From: Candidatus Allofournierella pullicola
GTDB taxonomy: Bacteria; Bacillota; Clostridia; Oscillospirales; Ruminococcaceae
Direction: 5' to 3'
Length of the DNA stretch: 64,000 bases
NCBI GenBank assembly: GCA_019114225.1
Contig: DXFW01000018.1
Span: 1 to 64,000 of the forward strand
A program made the position numbers and the translations under genes. The notes under the pieces were generated by a model. The model had not been told where the DNA came from. It saw only the letters and a program-made list of their open reading frames with translations, and did no database searches. The first letter of the stretch is position 1; each line of letters begins with the position of its first letter. Below, piece after piece: positions 1-7,664 of the stretch.

Positions 1-479
1 GCCAGGCCAGCCGCCGCTGCGACATCGCCTATGAATTCGGCGACGGTTCGGTCGCTTACGACGACATCCCCGACCCGCTGCCGTTCGACGTCGAGGCCCC
101 GGTCATTGAGATCCCGGCGGAGTTTTTCGGCATTTTCTATATGGACTGCATGGACGATATGCAGAAATACGACGGCAAGACCGTGCGCTTCCTCGCGCAG
201 GTGTGCCAGACCCCGCGCGCGGGCAAGGACAGCTTTGTGCCCGGCCGCTTCGCCATGACCTGCTGCGTGCAGGACATCCAGTTTGTCGGCTTCCCCTGCC
301 GGTACGACGCGTACAAGACGCTCAAACAGCGCGACTGGATCACGCTGACGGCCAAGGTCAACCTGAAATACCACCCCATCTACAAGGGCCAGACCCCCGA
401 CAGCACCGGCCCCGTGCTGACCGCCGTAAAGGTCGAGCCCGCCGAAAAACCGCTGGACGATGTGGTGATGTTCTCGTGA
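1..479 (+). CDS. TIGR03943/DUF1980 family protein, C-terminal part (5' end outside window)
   Basis: The open frame runs in from the window edge (first full codon at base 3) and ends at TGA 477-479, giving about 158 residues of a longer protein. The visible part carries the signature of the C-terminal domain of YcgQ-like proteins (TIGR03943/DUF1980): a YDGKTVRF strand, then FVPGRFAMTCC with two adjacent cysteines, then a cysteine in the next strand (VGFPCRY). In this family the protein is normally encoded beside a permease (YcgR-like) and the pair is thought to act at the membrane, possibly in metal or ion handling; that role is not established. The partner would lie upstream of the window. 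The family call is fairly sure; the function is not. Confidence 0.75.
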   Translation, partial: QASRRCDIAYEFGDGSVAYDDIPDPLPFDVEAPVIEIPAEFFGIFYMDCMDDMQKYDGKTVRFLAQVCQTPRAGKDSFVPGRFAMTCCVQDIQFVGFPCRYDAYKTLKQRDWITLTAKVNLKYHPIYKGQTPDSTGPVLTAVKVEPAEKPLDDVVMFS

Positions 480-540
480 TGAAAGGGGCGGGCTTTATGC
501 GCCCCGCCAAAACGTAACAGATATTTTACAGTTTCCCGTC

Positions 541-568
541 TTGCATTTTGGCCGCTGTGCTGTATAAT
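541..568 (+). promoter_or_regulatory. Sigma-A-type promoter before the HD-domain gene
   Basis: TTGCAT (541-546) and TATAAT (563-568) are separated by 16 bases. The promoter sits in the gap between the DUF1980 gene and the HD-domain gene and would give a leader of about 80 bases. Confidence 0.6.
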
Positions 569-655
569 AGGTACGGCAGGCGGGCAGAAGGCCCGCGCCT
601 GCCGCCCGCTTGTTGGCTTGTTGTGACGCACCTGGGACCCCAAGGAGGTACGCCG

Positions 656-1141
656 ATGCAGGTTTTGGAGCTGGAGATGCTGGTAGAACGCGCGGCCGCG
701 GAGCTGGAAAGCGAAGGCCGCTTTGCCATGACCCGCCGCTTTGTGCAGCATGGCGGTGTGACCGTGTACGAGCACTGTGTGCGCGTGGCGGTGCTGAGCT
801 GCCGCCTGGCCGCGGCGCTTGGCTGGGAGGTCGACCTGGGCGCGCTGGTGCGCGGCGCGCTGCTGCACGACTACTTTTTGTACGACTGGCACGAGAAGGA
901 CGACAGCCACCGGCTGCACGGCTTCACCCACCCGCGCGCGGCGCTGAACAACGCCTGCGCCGACTGGGAGCTTTCGCCCCGCGAGCGCAACATCATCCTG
1001 CGGCACATGTTCCCGCTGACGCCGGTGCCGCCCGCCTGCCGCGAAGGCTGGCTTGTGTGCATGGCGGACAAGATCTGCGCCGTGCACGAGATGATCTACA
1101 CCCGCACCCGCCGCCTGCGCCCCGCGCTGGCCCGGCGGTAA
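656..1141 (+). CDS. HD-domain phosphohydrolase
   Basis: 161-residue protein of the HD superfamily of metal-dependent phosphohydrolases. The metal-binding pattern is visible: a first histidine in TVYEHCVRVAVL (about residue 37), the HD pair in ALLHDYFLYDW (about residue 71), and a later histidine in HMFPL, with a distal aspartate in MADKICA. Small stand-alone HD proteins like this are common in Clostridia; the substrate cannot be told from sequence. The start at 656 was chosen because AAGGAGG lies at 641-647, 8 bases upstream; the frame is open to 548, but that extension has no ribosome site. The gene has its own promoter (541-568) and a strong terminator directly after it, so it is probably monocistronic. 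Confidence 0.75.
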   Translation: MQVLELEMLVERAAAELESEGRFAMTRRFVQHGGVTVYEHCVRVAVLSCRLAAALGWEVDLGALVRGALLHDYFLYDWHEKDDSHRLHGFTHPRAALNNACADWELSPRERNIILRHMFPLTPVPPACREGWLVCMADKICAVHEMIYTRTRRLRPALARR

Positions 1142-1162
1142 AACAGCCTGAAAACGAAACAG

Positions 1163-1205
1163 AAAACCGCCCCGTTGTGCTTTTTCGGCACGCGGGGCGG
1201 TTTTT
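1163..1205 (+). terminator. Rho-independent terminator of the HD-domain gene
   Basis: The arms AACCGCCCCG and CGGGGCGGTT pair across a loop of about 20 bases and are followed by a T run. Confidence 0.85.
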
Positions 1206-1280
1206 GTGTGGTATAAAGGGGGTGGGGCAAACGGCGCGGCGCAGCGGGAAGGTGCGCACCCCGCGATACCGCAACCCCAT

Positions 1281-1355
1281 GTAGGGGCCGATTCCATATC
1301 GGCCCGGTTTGCGGCGGCGCAGGGGTCTGCGGGCGGATATGGAATCCGCCCCTAC
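1281..1355. repeat. Intergenic imperfect inverted repeat (25-bp arms)
   Basis: The arm at 1281-1305 and the reverse complement of the arm at 1331-1355 agree at 23 of 25 positions, both starting GTAGGGGC and containing GGATTCCATATC or its near copy. A 25-base GC-rich spacer lies between. The flanks (1206-1280 and 1356-1439) hold no gene that I can support. Elements with this look (TAGGGGCGGATTCCATATCCGCCC type) recur between genes in some gut Clostridia, so it may be a dispersed repeat, but no second copy is visible in this window. Confidence 0.6.
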
Positions 1356-1439
1356 GGCGGCTCCTGTGCGGCGGGCGGTTTTCCCGTTTGGCCGGGCGCG
1401 GCTGGAGGGCGTGCAGGGGCGGGGTAAACGTTGCGGGGG

Positions 1440-2177
1440 TCAATCTTCTTCGGACAGGGCGCCGCGGTAGAGGATCTGGGTGCAGATGTAGGCGACTTCG
1501 TTGAAGGCGTCCGGGTGGGCGAGGCGGAACAGGATGCGCGCGGCCAGGCGGGCGCCGATGGTGGAGGTCTGCACCTCCACCGTGGTGATGCGGTGCGCGA
1601 CGTTCGCGTATTCGGGGTTGTTGTCAAAGCCGGTCAGCAGCGGGCGGGCGGCGTGGGGCAGGCCGCGGTCGTCGTAATACTGCTGGATATAGTGCGCGAT
1701 GTAGTCGCTCGCGCACACAAAGGCGTCCGGAAGGCGGTCCAGCGCGTCCAGAAAGCCGCTGATCTGCTCATAGTGGGTGTACAGCCCGAACGGCCCGGTC
1801 AGGCACAGCGCGGGGTCCGGCTGCAGGCCGCGCGCGGCGTGCGCATCCAGGAACCCCTGCCAGCGGTCGGCGTTGGTCTGGGCGTAGTCCACCGCGCCGA
1901 CAAAGCTCAGCCGCCGCCGGCCGGTGTCCAGCAGGCGGCCGGTGATGCGCCGCAGCGCGTCGCGCCCTTCCAGCAGAACAAGGTCGCCGCCCAACCCGGC
2001 CTGCGGCAGGCCGGGCACCGTGTCCAGGAAAATTTTGGGCAGCGGCAGCGCGGCCAGCAGGCGCAGCAGCGGTTCGGTATAAATGTTAAGCACAATGATA
2101 CCCGCCACCGAGCCGTCTGTCAGCGCGGCGGGCAGGGTGTAGCCCTCCTCGTCATAGGCGGGCAGATAGGTATACAT
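1440..2177 (-). pseudogene. LacI-family regulator lacking its DNA-binding end
   Basis: 245 residues of the effector-binding (periplasmic-binding-protein-like) domain of a LacI/GalR regulator. The sequence has the family pattern of a GIIVLN strand, a SFVGAVDYAQTNADRWQGF hinge-side region, FVCASDYIAH and the closing GFDNNPEYANV...TTVEVQ segment. Complete relatives are about 330-340 residues and begin with a 50-60 residue helix-turn-helix. Here the frame reaches a stop at 2202-2204 just upstream, and no HTH is encoded. The N-terminal 80-90 residues are missing exactly where base composition drops, at the edge of the AT-rich island. It therefore looks truncated by rearrangement rather than being a natural short protein, and it cannot work as a classical repressor. 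Confidence 0.75.
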
Positions 2178-2260
2178 CAGCTTATGGCTAAGTAGATGTA
2201 ATCAAGAGAAGAAAGGGAAAGCACAATCCAGACGGAACCAGCGGTTGTGTCAAGAAATGT

Positions 2261-2289
2261 TTGTGGAATAGCAAGAACTTTGATATAAT
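2261..2289 (+). promoter_or_regulatory. Promoter of the XRE regulator/hydrolase pair
   Basis: TTGTGG (2261-2266), a 17-base spacer and TATAAT (2284-2289) lie 42 bases before the regulator start codon. Confidence 0.6.
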
Positions 2290-2330
2290 AGGAGCAGGAA
2301 CCCGTAATCGGGAGAAAGGCAGGAGGATAA

Positions 2331-2555
2331 ATGCACATAAGCTAGAAACCCCTCTGGCATACGCTGGTTGAGCGCAATATGAGGAAAGAGGACTTGCGGA
2401 TTGCCGCCGGTCTTACCACAAATATGATTGCCAACATGGGTAAGGGAAAAAATATCAGCATGGAAACGCTGGTTCGTATCTGCGAAGCCCTGAATTGTGG
2501 CATTTTGGATGTGATTGAGCTGGAACAGGATGAAGATGTTGAAGGCAAAGAATAA
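2331..2555 (+). pseudogene. Small XRE-family (Cro/C1-type) regulator with a stop at codon 5
   Basis: The frame begins ATG at 2331, 2 bases after a good ribosome site (AGGAGGATAA, 2321-2330), and reads M-H-I-S, then TAG at 2343-2345, then KPLWHTLVERNMRKEDLR and on to TAA at 2553-2555. The rest is a clean helix-turn-helix of the small XRE/YozG-like family, with the recognition region AAGLTTNMIANMGKGKNIS and the closing METLVRICEALNCGILD. In relatives codon 5 is typically an aromatic residue (S-Y-K-P-L-W), so TAG is one base from TAC or TAT. TAG is used as a normal stop by the next gene (3330-3332), so recoding is unlikely. Restart at an in-frame ATG near 2379 would drop helix 1. It is probably a nonsense mutation or a base-calling error. 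The gene lies 24 bases before the hydrolase and shares its promoter. Confidence 0.7.
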
Positions 2556-2579
2556 TCTGAATTAAGGAGAACACCATAC

Positions 2580-3332
2580 ATGGAAATATTAGAATTTGGA
2601 GATAGAAACAAAAGAAAGATTATCTTTATACATGGTTTTCAATGTCCTTATCAAATATGGGAAAAATATATCGAACATTATCAAAAAGACTATCACATTA
2701 TTATTCCTATAATGCCTGGACACAATCCTAAAAAGCAGGAAAAATTTTTCTCTTTTTTACAGACTTCAAGAGAACTTGAGGATTATTATATTTCCCGTTA
2801 TGGTAAAAGCGTGTATGCCATTTATGGAATGTCAATGGGTGGTGTTTTGACCGCTACGTTATGGCAAAATGGACAATTAGAAATTGAAAAAGTGATTTTT
2901 GATGGTTCTCCGCTTGTATCTGTCAATGGCATTATGAAAAGAATGATGCTACAGTTCTATTTGAATATAACTCACAAGTCACAACAAAGAGACAAAAAAA
3001 CATTGGCGCAAGCGACAAAAAGTATTTGCCCACAAGAATATCTCCGGGATTTCTTACAGGTACTTGATAATATGTCAGATACAACTATTATAAATTATAT
3101 CAGCGAGATAGCGAACTTTCGACTAAAGGATGATGTAGATACTCCCAACACAAAAATCTATTTTTATTATGGGACTGCTGTAAATGAACTGCTTGCAAAA
3201 AAATCGGCTCAAGTTATTGCGAAGAATTATAGCGGTAGCGTCATAAAATGCTTTAAAGGGAAAGGCCATTGCGAAAATGCTTTATTACATCCAGATGTGA
3301 TGATTCAGGAATTGGATCAGGTGCTGATATAG
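2580..3332 (+). CDS. Alpha/beta-hydrolase
   Basis: 250-residue serine hydrolase fold. The oxyanion-hole motif FIHGFQCP is at about residue 18, and the nucleophile elbow GMSMGG (Ser) is at about residue 94. A late acid is not obvious, and the likely catalytic histidine is in GKGHCENAL near the end. No signal peptide is seen, so it is cytoplasmic. Codon use is AT-rich (lysine, isoleucine and asparagine codons), unlike the neighbours outside the island, which points to recent transfer. The start at 2580 has AAGGAGA 9 bases upstream. The regulator in front of it is broken, so the hydrolase may be expressed without its control. The substrate is unknown; such regulator-hydrolase pairs occur on mobile DNA of gut Firmicutes. 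Confidence 0.75.
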   Translation: MEILEFGDRNKRKIIFIHGFQCPYQIWEKYIEHYQKDYHIIIPIMPGHNPKKQEKFFSFLQTSRELEDYYISRYGKSVYAIYGMSMGGVLTATLWQNGQLEIEKVIFDGSPLVSVNGIMKRMMLQFYLNITHKSQQRDKKTLAQATKSICPQEYLRDFLQVLDNMSDTTIINYISEIANFRLKDDVDTPNTKIYFYYGTAVNELLAKKSAQVIAKNYSGSVIKCFKGKGHCENALLHPDVMIQELDQVLI

Positions 3333-3336
3333 TTAA

Positions 3337-3813
3337 CTCAGTATGCCCCTCTCCCAGGGTCTCATCGTCAGCGAGAGCGCCGGCGACAGCGTCACCGAGC
3401 TGCTCACCACTTCTGACGAGGCTTTCAGCAAGGTCGCCGGCTATGAGCTGACCACCTACGAAAAAGAGGACGGCGACATCGACGGCCCCTTTGCGCTTGC
3501 GGTCTCCATCGACTGCGGCAGCGACGGGCAGATCGTCTGGTTCTCTTCCGCCGCGTTCCTGGACGACATGTACAACGCTCTGTCTTCCGGCTCCAACTCC
3601 GATCTTGCCATGAACGCATTGTCCTCGCTGATCGGTGAGACCGAGGCCATGGCCATCCGCAGCAAATCGCTGAACTACAACTACCTTTCCATCAGCGGTT
3701 CCACCGCCTCGCTGCTGAAGGTCCTGATGATTGGCGTGTTCCCCATCGGTTACCTGTGCATTGGCGTGTATGTTATTTTGAAGAAGAGGAAGAAGCAGAA
3801 TGAAGCGGGCTAA
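3337..3813 (+). pseudogene. GldG-like ABC auxiliary protein, C-terminal fragment
   Basis: The frame is open from 3337 (TAA at 3334-3336) with an ATG at 3343, encoding about 156 residues. It contains the end of an ABC-2/GldG-type extracytoplasmic domain (GPFALAVSIDCG, IVWFSSAAFLDD, NALSSLIG), then one membrane helix (LLKVLMIGVFPIGYLCIGVYVIL) and a basic tail KKRKKQ. Full GldG-like proteins are much longer and start with a membrane anchor, which is absent here, as are the ABC ATPase and permease that normally precede it. The loss coincides with the edge of the AT-rich island. It overlaps the DUF4340 gene by 14 bases, the usual operon order. No ribosome site precedes 3343. Confidence 0.65.
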
Positions 3814-5227
3814 ACGGCTTTATATCCTGTTCGGCGTTCTGGTCGTTTTGTGCATTGCCACCGTCTGCGTTTTGCAATATGACCAGAAGCAGGAGGAGAT
3901 ACAAACCAGCGGCGAGATCATCCTCACCGTGGACGCGGACACGGTGTCCGCGCTGGACTGGGAAACCGAATCCGACTCCCTCGCCTTCCACAAGGACGGC
4001 AGCTGGTTGTATGACGAGGACGAGGCTTTTCCGGTGAGCGAAGAAAAGATCAACGACCTTTTGGCGGAGTTTGAGGATTTCCGGGCCGCCTTCGTCATCG
4101 AAAACGTCACCGATTTTGCTCAGTACGGACTGGACGAACCCGTCTGCACAATCGACATCACCACCAGCGATACAAACTACGAGATCCAGCTGGGTGATTA
4201 CAGTTCCATGGATTCCCAGCGGTATGTCTCCATTGGCGACGGCAATGTGTATCTTGCGGTGAACGATCCGCTGGACGCCTTTGATTTGACCCTGAGCGAC
4301 ATGATCGCCCACGATGAGGTTCCCTCGTTTGATGAGGTGTCGAGCATTCATTTTGACGGCCCCGAGACCTACGACGTGGTCTGGCAGGAATACAGTGAGG
4401 ACAACGCCTACACGGTGTGCAGCGACGACGTCTACTATAAGCAGGAGGGCGACGACCTGCTGCCGCTGGATACCTCCGCCGTGGAAGGCTATCTGTCCGC
4501 CATCAGCAACGCCGGCTACACCGAGTATGTGACCTACAATGTCACCGATGAAGAACTGGCCACCTACGGTCTGGATGACCCGGAAGTGACCGTGACGGTG
4601 GAATACACCGAACTGGACGGCGACACCGAGACGCCCGGCACCTTCACCCTCAGCGTGAGCCGCGACCCGGTGGAACTGGCAGCCCAGGCCACCGAAGAAG
4701 TTCTGGACGAATCGTCCTCCTCCACGGAGAGCACCGAGGAGACCATCACAGCCTATGCGCGTATCAACGACTCCAAAATCATTTACAAGATTTCCGGCAG
4801 TAGTTACGAAGAGCTGATGGCCTGCACCTACGATGACCTGCGGCATACCGAGGTCCTCACCGCGGATTTTGCCGATGTGACCGGATTTGATATCTCTCTG
4901 GAGGGCCAGGTCTACACCATCACCTCCAAGGGTTCCGGCGACGACAAGACCTTCCTCTACGGCGATGAAGAGCTGGACATCAGCGCACTGGAAAGTGCTC
5001 TTATCGCAGTTTCCGCCGATGAATTCACGGCCGAAGAGCCCACCCAGAAAGAAGAGCTCGGCATGACCGTGACGCTGGACAACGAGGCCCATCCGAAAGT
5101 GCAGATCGAATTCTACCGCTACGACGGCGAGCACTGCCTTGCGGTGGTGGACGGCGCCCCCTTCGCGCTGGTTCCCCGATCCGCCGTGGTGGACCTGATC
5201 GAAGCCGTGAATGCCATCGTTCTGTGA
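3800..5227 (+). CDS. DUF4340 domain membrane-anchored protein
   Basis: 475 residues. An N-terminal membrane anchor (about residues 7-26) is followed by a large acidic extracytoplasmic region made of repeated DUF4340 units, recognisable by the recurring YGLDEP and YGLDDP turns (about residues 108 and 255). A serine/threonine-rich linker lies near residues 300-315. DUF4340 proteins usually follow a GldG-type protein and an ABC exporter, and are thought to be the outer part of that machine, related to gliding/ABC-2 export systems. Here the GldG partner is only a fragment and the ABC genes are absent, so the protein may be an orphan. The start is the ATG at 3800, inside the end of the previous frame, with AGAGGAAGAAG upstream. 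Confidence 0.7.
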   Translation: MKRAKRLYILFGVLVVLCIATVCVLQYDQKQEEIQTSGEIILTVDADTVSALDWETESDSLAFHKDGSWLYDEDEAFPVSEEKINDLLAEFEDFRAAFVIENVTDFAQYGLDEPVCTIDITTSDTNYEIQLGDYSSMDSQRYVSIGDGNVYLAVNDPLDAFDLTLSDMIAHDEVPSFDEVSSIHFDGPETYDVVWQEYSEDNAYTVCSDDVYYKQEGDDLLPLDTSAVEGYLSAISNAGYTEYVTYNVTDEELATYGLDDPEVTVTVEYTELDGDTETPGTFTLSVSRDPVELAAQATEEVLDESSSSTESTEETITAYARINDSKIIYKISGSSYEELMACTYDDLRHTEVLTADFADVTGFDISLEGQVYTITSKGSGDDKTFLYGDEELDISALESALIAVSADEFTAEEPTQKEELGMTVTLDNEAHPKVQIEFYRYDGEHCLAVVDGAPFALVPRSAVVDLIEAVNAIVL

Positions 5228-5240
5228 TCACGCTCCCGGC

Positions 5241-5273
5241 GGGAGCCGCCCTGAACAGGGCGGCTCCTTTTTG
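5241..5273 (+). terminator. Terminator after the DUF4340 gene
   Basis: GGAGCCGCCCTG and CAGGGCGGCTCC pair around a short AA loop and are followed by TTTTT. Confidence 0.9.
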
Positions 5274-5386
5274 CTCTCCAGCCGCCTCACAGCGGTTTTT
5301 GTGCAATTATTCAGCGGGCCTGCCTCGTTTGATATATAAAGAGTATTTTCCCGTGTTACACCACGGAACGAGGAGAGTGCGCATCC

Positions 5387-7009
5387 ATGAAAAAAGCTCA
5401 AAAAGCACTTTGCCTTTTCAAGCGCTTTGGCGCCGCAGCGCTGGCCCTGAGCCTGTTCGGCTGCAGCCAGACCGGCGCGCCTTCCCAAAGCCTGCCCGCT
5501 TCCTCCGCTGTGCTGAGCGAGGAAGCGCCCCAGTCTCAGGGTATCCCTTCCGGCACGCAGATGAGCGAGGATGAGATATTCCAGCTTGCGGCGGACCTGA
5601 TCGCTCAGGGCCAGACTCTGGATGACCGGGTCGCGGCGCTCTCCCTGTGGGAAGTGGACAAGGACGACTCGTTCACCGAGGACCTGTACGGCCAGAGCAT
5701 CGCCTTTTACCATATTCCTTCCGTGCAGGGCAAGGCCCGGCTGCGGCAGATGCTTTCAGAAGTATTCAGCGAAGCCTATACCGACGAGATACTGCAGGAG
5801 TTTTTTTCGCCGGACGCGGTGTGCGCCCTGCGGGAGCGGGACGGCAAGCTGTATGCCAGCGAGAGCTGGCTTTCCCGCCAGACTGCCCGCCGCCAATACA
5901 CCGGCAAGCTGACGCTGATCGGGCGCACCGAGGACATTGTCAGCCTGCAGGCGGAACTTTCCTACCAGGGCGGCACCGTGCAGATGCTCGAAAATTACCC
6001 CCTGACCCTGCGCCGGGAAGAAAGCGGCTGGAAAATAGACGGTTGGAAGAGCGAAATGTCCGCCGACAATTCCTTTGTGCAGCTTCCGCCGGAGTTGGAA
6101 CAGGCGGCGGGAGACGACCCGGAACTTGCCACCTCGCTGCGGTATGCCTGGACGCTGGGCGGCGCCCTCACCCGTGGCGAACAGCGTTGGGTGGACTGGT
6201 GCTTCTCCGGGCTGTTTGAAGCGCCGACAAGCTATCAGGAGCTGGGCTATCCTCTGCAGGATATCACCGGGCTGGTCGTGTCCGGGTACGCGGTGGAGGC
6301 CGGCCCCGACGGCGCGGTCTATCTGCGGCTGGACGTGGACGATCCGGGCACCACTCCGCTGCGCACAGGTTCCAACTGGTATCTGCTGACCTTCGGCCGT
6401 GACATCGACCGGGTGGACGGAGTGATACAACACATGTACCCGGACAGCGAGCAGGCCGCTTTCGGCCTGGGCAGGACCGCAGAGATTGAAGAGGCCGCAC
6501 TGAACCGGGAACTGACCGCAGTGGCAGATCTTTTTCACGCCTGGGCTTGTGCTGAGGAAACCGGTGCGGACTGGTGGGAAAACTCAAACGACGCCCTGCC
6601 TGCCGAGATCCCCTATGTGGCGGTGCGCATGTCGCAGGACGGGCGCACCGATTCCGACGGCCGGTTCACCGCCGAAGAGTTCCAACAGGCCGCGCGGGAG
6701 TATCTGGATGAGCCGAAATACAAAGCAGACCGGGACAGACTGCTGCAGAGGTGCACCGAGCAGGGCGGCCGCTTTGCGCTAATGCCCATGGGCGGTTTCC
6801 TTTCGGACATCGACCTGGTCTGCCGCGATCTGGGCGGCGGTCTTGCCGGCGGCGCCGCCACGGTGGTGCGGCGCTATTACAAGGGCGAACTGGGCCTTGT
6901 GCCGGACTACGATCTTGTCTACACACTTCACCGCTCGCTGGGAGGCAAAGGCAGCTGGTGCGTTTCCAAATGCGCCAAACAGCCCTTTGGCCCTGAGAGT
7001 ATCCAGTGA
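5387..7009 (+). CDS. Large lipoprotein of unknown function
   Basis: 540 residues. A lipoprotein signal is clear: basic start, hydrophobic stretch AALALSLFGC with Cys26 as the lipidated residue, then a Ser/Pro/Gln-rich linker to about residue 65. The mature part shows no catalytic motif that I recognise. Residues about 75-235 look like an NTF2/SnoaL-type fold (LLSEVFSEAYTDEIL..., then paired strands), and the rest carries a repeat of similar helical and strand segments. No peptidase or sugar-binding signature is seen. The start at 5387 is preceded by GAGGAGAG. It is flanked by terminators on both sides, so it is transcribed alone. A role at the outer face of the cell membrane is all that can be inferred. 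Confidence 0.6.
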   Translation: MKKAQKALCLFKRFGAAALALSLFGCSQTGAPSQSLPASSAVLSEEAPQSQGIPSGTQMSEDEIFQLAADLIAQGQTLDDRVAALSLWEVDKDDSFTEDLYGQSIAFYHIPSVQGKARLRQMLSEVFSEAYTDEILQEFFSPDAVCALRERDGKLYASESWLSRQTARRQYTGKLTLIGRTEDIVSLQAELSYQGGTVQMLENYPLTLRREESGWKIDGWKSEMSADNSFVQLPPELEQAAGDDPELATSLRYAWTLGGALTRGEQRWVDWCFSGLFEAPTSYQELGYPLQDITGLVVSGYAVEAGPDGAVYLRLDVDDPGTTPLRTGSNWYLLTFGRDIDRVDGVIQHMYPDSEQAAFGLGRTAEIEEAALNRELTAVADLFHAWACAEETGADWWENSNDALPAEIPYVAVRMSQDGRTDSDGRFTAEEFQQAAREYLDEPKYKADRDRLLQRCTEQGGRFALMPMGGFLSDIDLVCRDLGGGLAGGAATVVRRYYKGELGLVPDYDLVYTLHRSLGGKGSWCVSKCAKQPFGPESIQ

Positions 7010-7023
7010 CCACTGAAAACACA

Positions 7024-7072
7024 AAAGCGGCCCCGGGTCTTCCCTTTCGGAAAACCCGGGGCCGCTTGTTTT
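7024..7072. terminator. Bidirectional terminator between converging genes
   Basis: AAGCGGCCCCGGGT pairs with ACCCGGGGCCGCTT, with T-rich sequence on the + side. It separates the lipoprotein gene (+) from the DUF3267 gene (-). Confidence 0.85.
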
Positions 7073-7078
7073 ATCTTA

Positions 7079-7642
7079 TCAGTTTTGAGCGAAAACTGTC
7101 ATGGAAACGCCGGTGTCCTGCACCAGAATGTCCTTCGGCATGCGCAAAAAACGGAAAGACACATACAGATCTCCTGCCGCGCCCGAAACGTTGACCAGCT
7201 GCAGCAGGTAGATGAACCAGAAATACTTCGTTCCCATGGCAAGATTCAGCGCCAGGAACACCGCGCCCCACACCACCAGCGGCGCCAACGCCACCACAAT
7301 GTAGGCTGCTTTTTTGAAGTACTCGCTGCTTCCGGCAAAGGCATACAGGCCGGTGAAGCCAAAGCGCACCTTTTCTGCGCCGAACACCTTCATGCAGGCG
7401 CCATGCACCAGTTCATGGAGCACCATGTACATAACGGCGCAAACAAGAAATGCTGCCAGCGAAGCCAGGCTTGTAAAAACGTTGAAGTCAGGCATGAGCA
7501 AAAAGCCTGCTGTCAACATCACCGCGGCGATCGCAACGGCCAGCCCGTTGACCACCAGTGCAAGCTTGGTGTCTTTCTGCAGGTCGATGGTCAGAACTTG
7601 CCCATATCCGCCGGGTAGGTCCTGCAAGCAGTTCCGGTTCAT
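7079..7642 (-). CDS. DUF3267 putative zincin-type membrane protease
   Basis: 187 residues with about four membrane segments. The key motif is HELVHGACM at about residue 77, an HExxH zinc-binding site placed in a membrane context as in DUF3267 proteins. In the family a second acid further on would complete the metal site. The start at 7642 is preceded by GGGGAGAG; the frame is open upstream to 7804, but that part has no ribosome site and overlaps the next gene. It lies 22 bases downstream of the chimeric frame and may be read from the SpoVA promoter. The natural substrate is unknown. Confidence 0.7.
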   Translation of the reverse strand: MNRNCLQDLPGGYGQVLTIDLQKDTKLALVVNGLAVAIAAVMLTAGFLLMPDFNVFTSLASLAAFLVCAVMYMVLHELVHGACMKVFGAEKVRFGFTGLYAFAGSSEYFKKAAYIVVALAPLVVWGAVFLALNLAMGTKYFWFIYLLQLVNVSGAAGDLYVSFRFLRMPKDILVQDTGVSMTVFAQN

Positions 7643-7664
7643 CTTTCTCTCCCCTTTTTGTCCT

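Larger units (their letters stand above)
2178..3338. other. AT-rich inserted segment replacing flanking gene ends
   Basis: About 1.2 kb of clearly lower GC content carries one promoter, one XRE-type regulator and one hydrolase, both on the + strand. On its left a LacI-family gene is cut at about 2178. On its right a GldG-like gene is cut at about 3338. No terminal inverted repeats, target duplication or transposase are visible. The left 150 bases (2178-2330) hold only the promoter. Either foreign DNA was inserted with loss of host sequence, or two contigs were wrongly joined here. Confidence 0.6.

Noticed and set aside
2331..2345. Recoding of TAG as an amino acid across this genome
   Set aside because: TAG ends the next gene (3330-3332), and no other in-frame TAG is seen in intact genes of this window; a single nonsense change is simpler.
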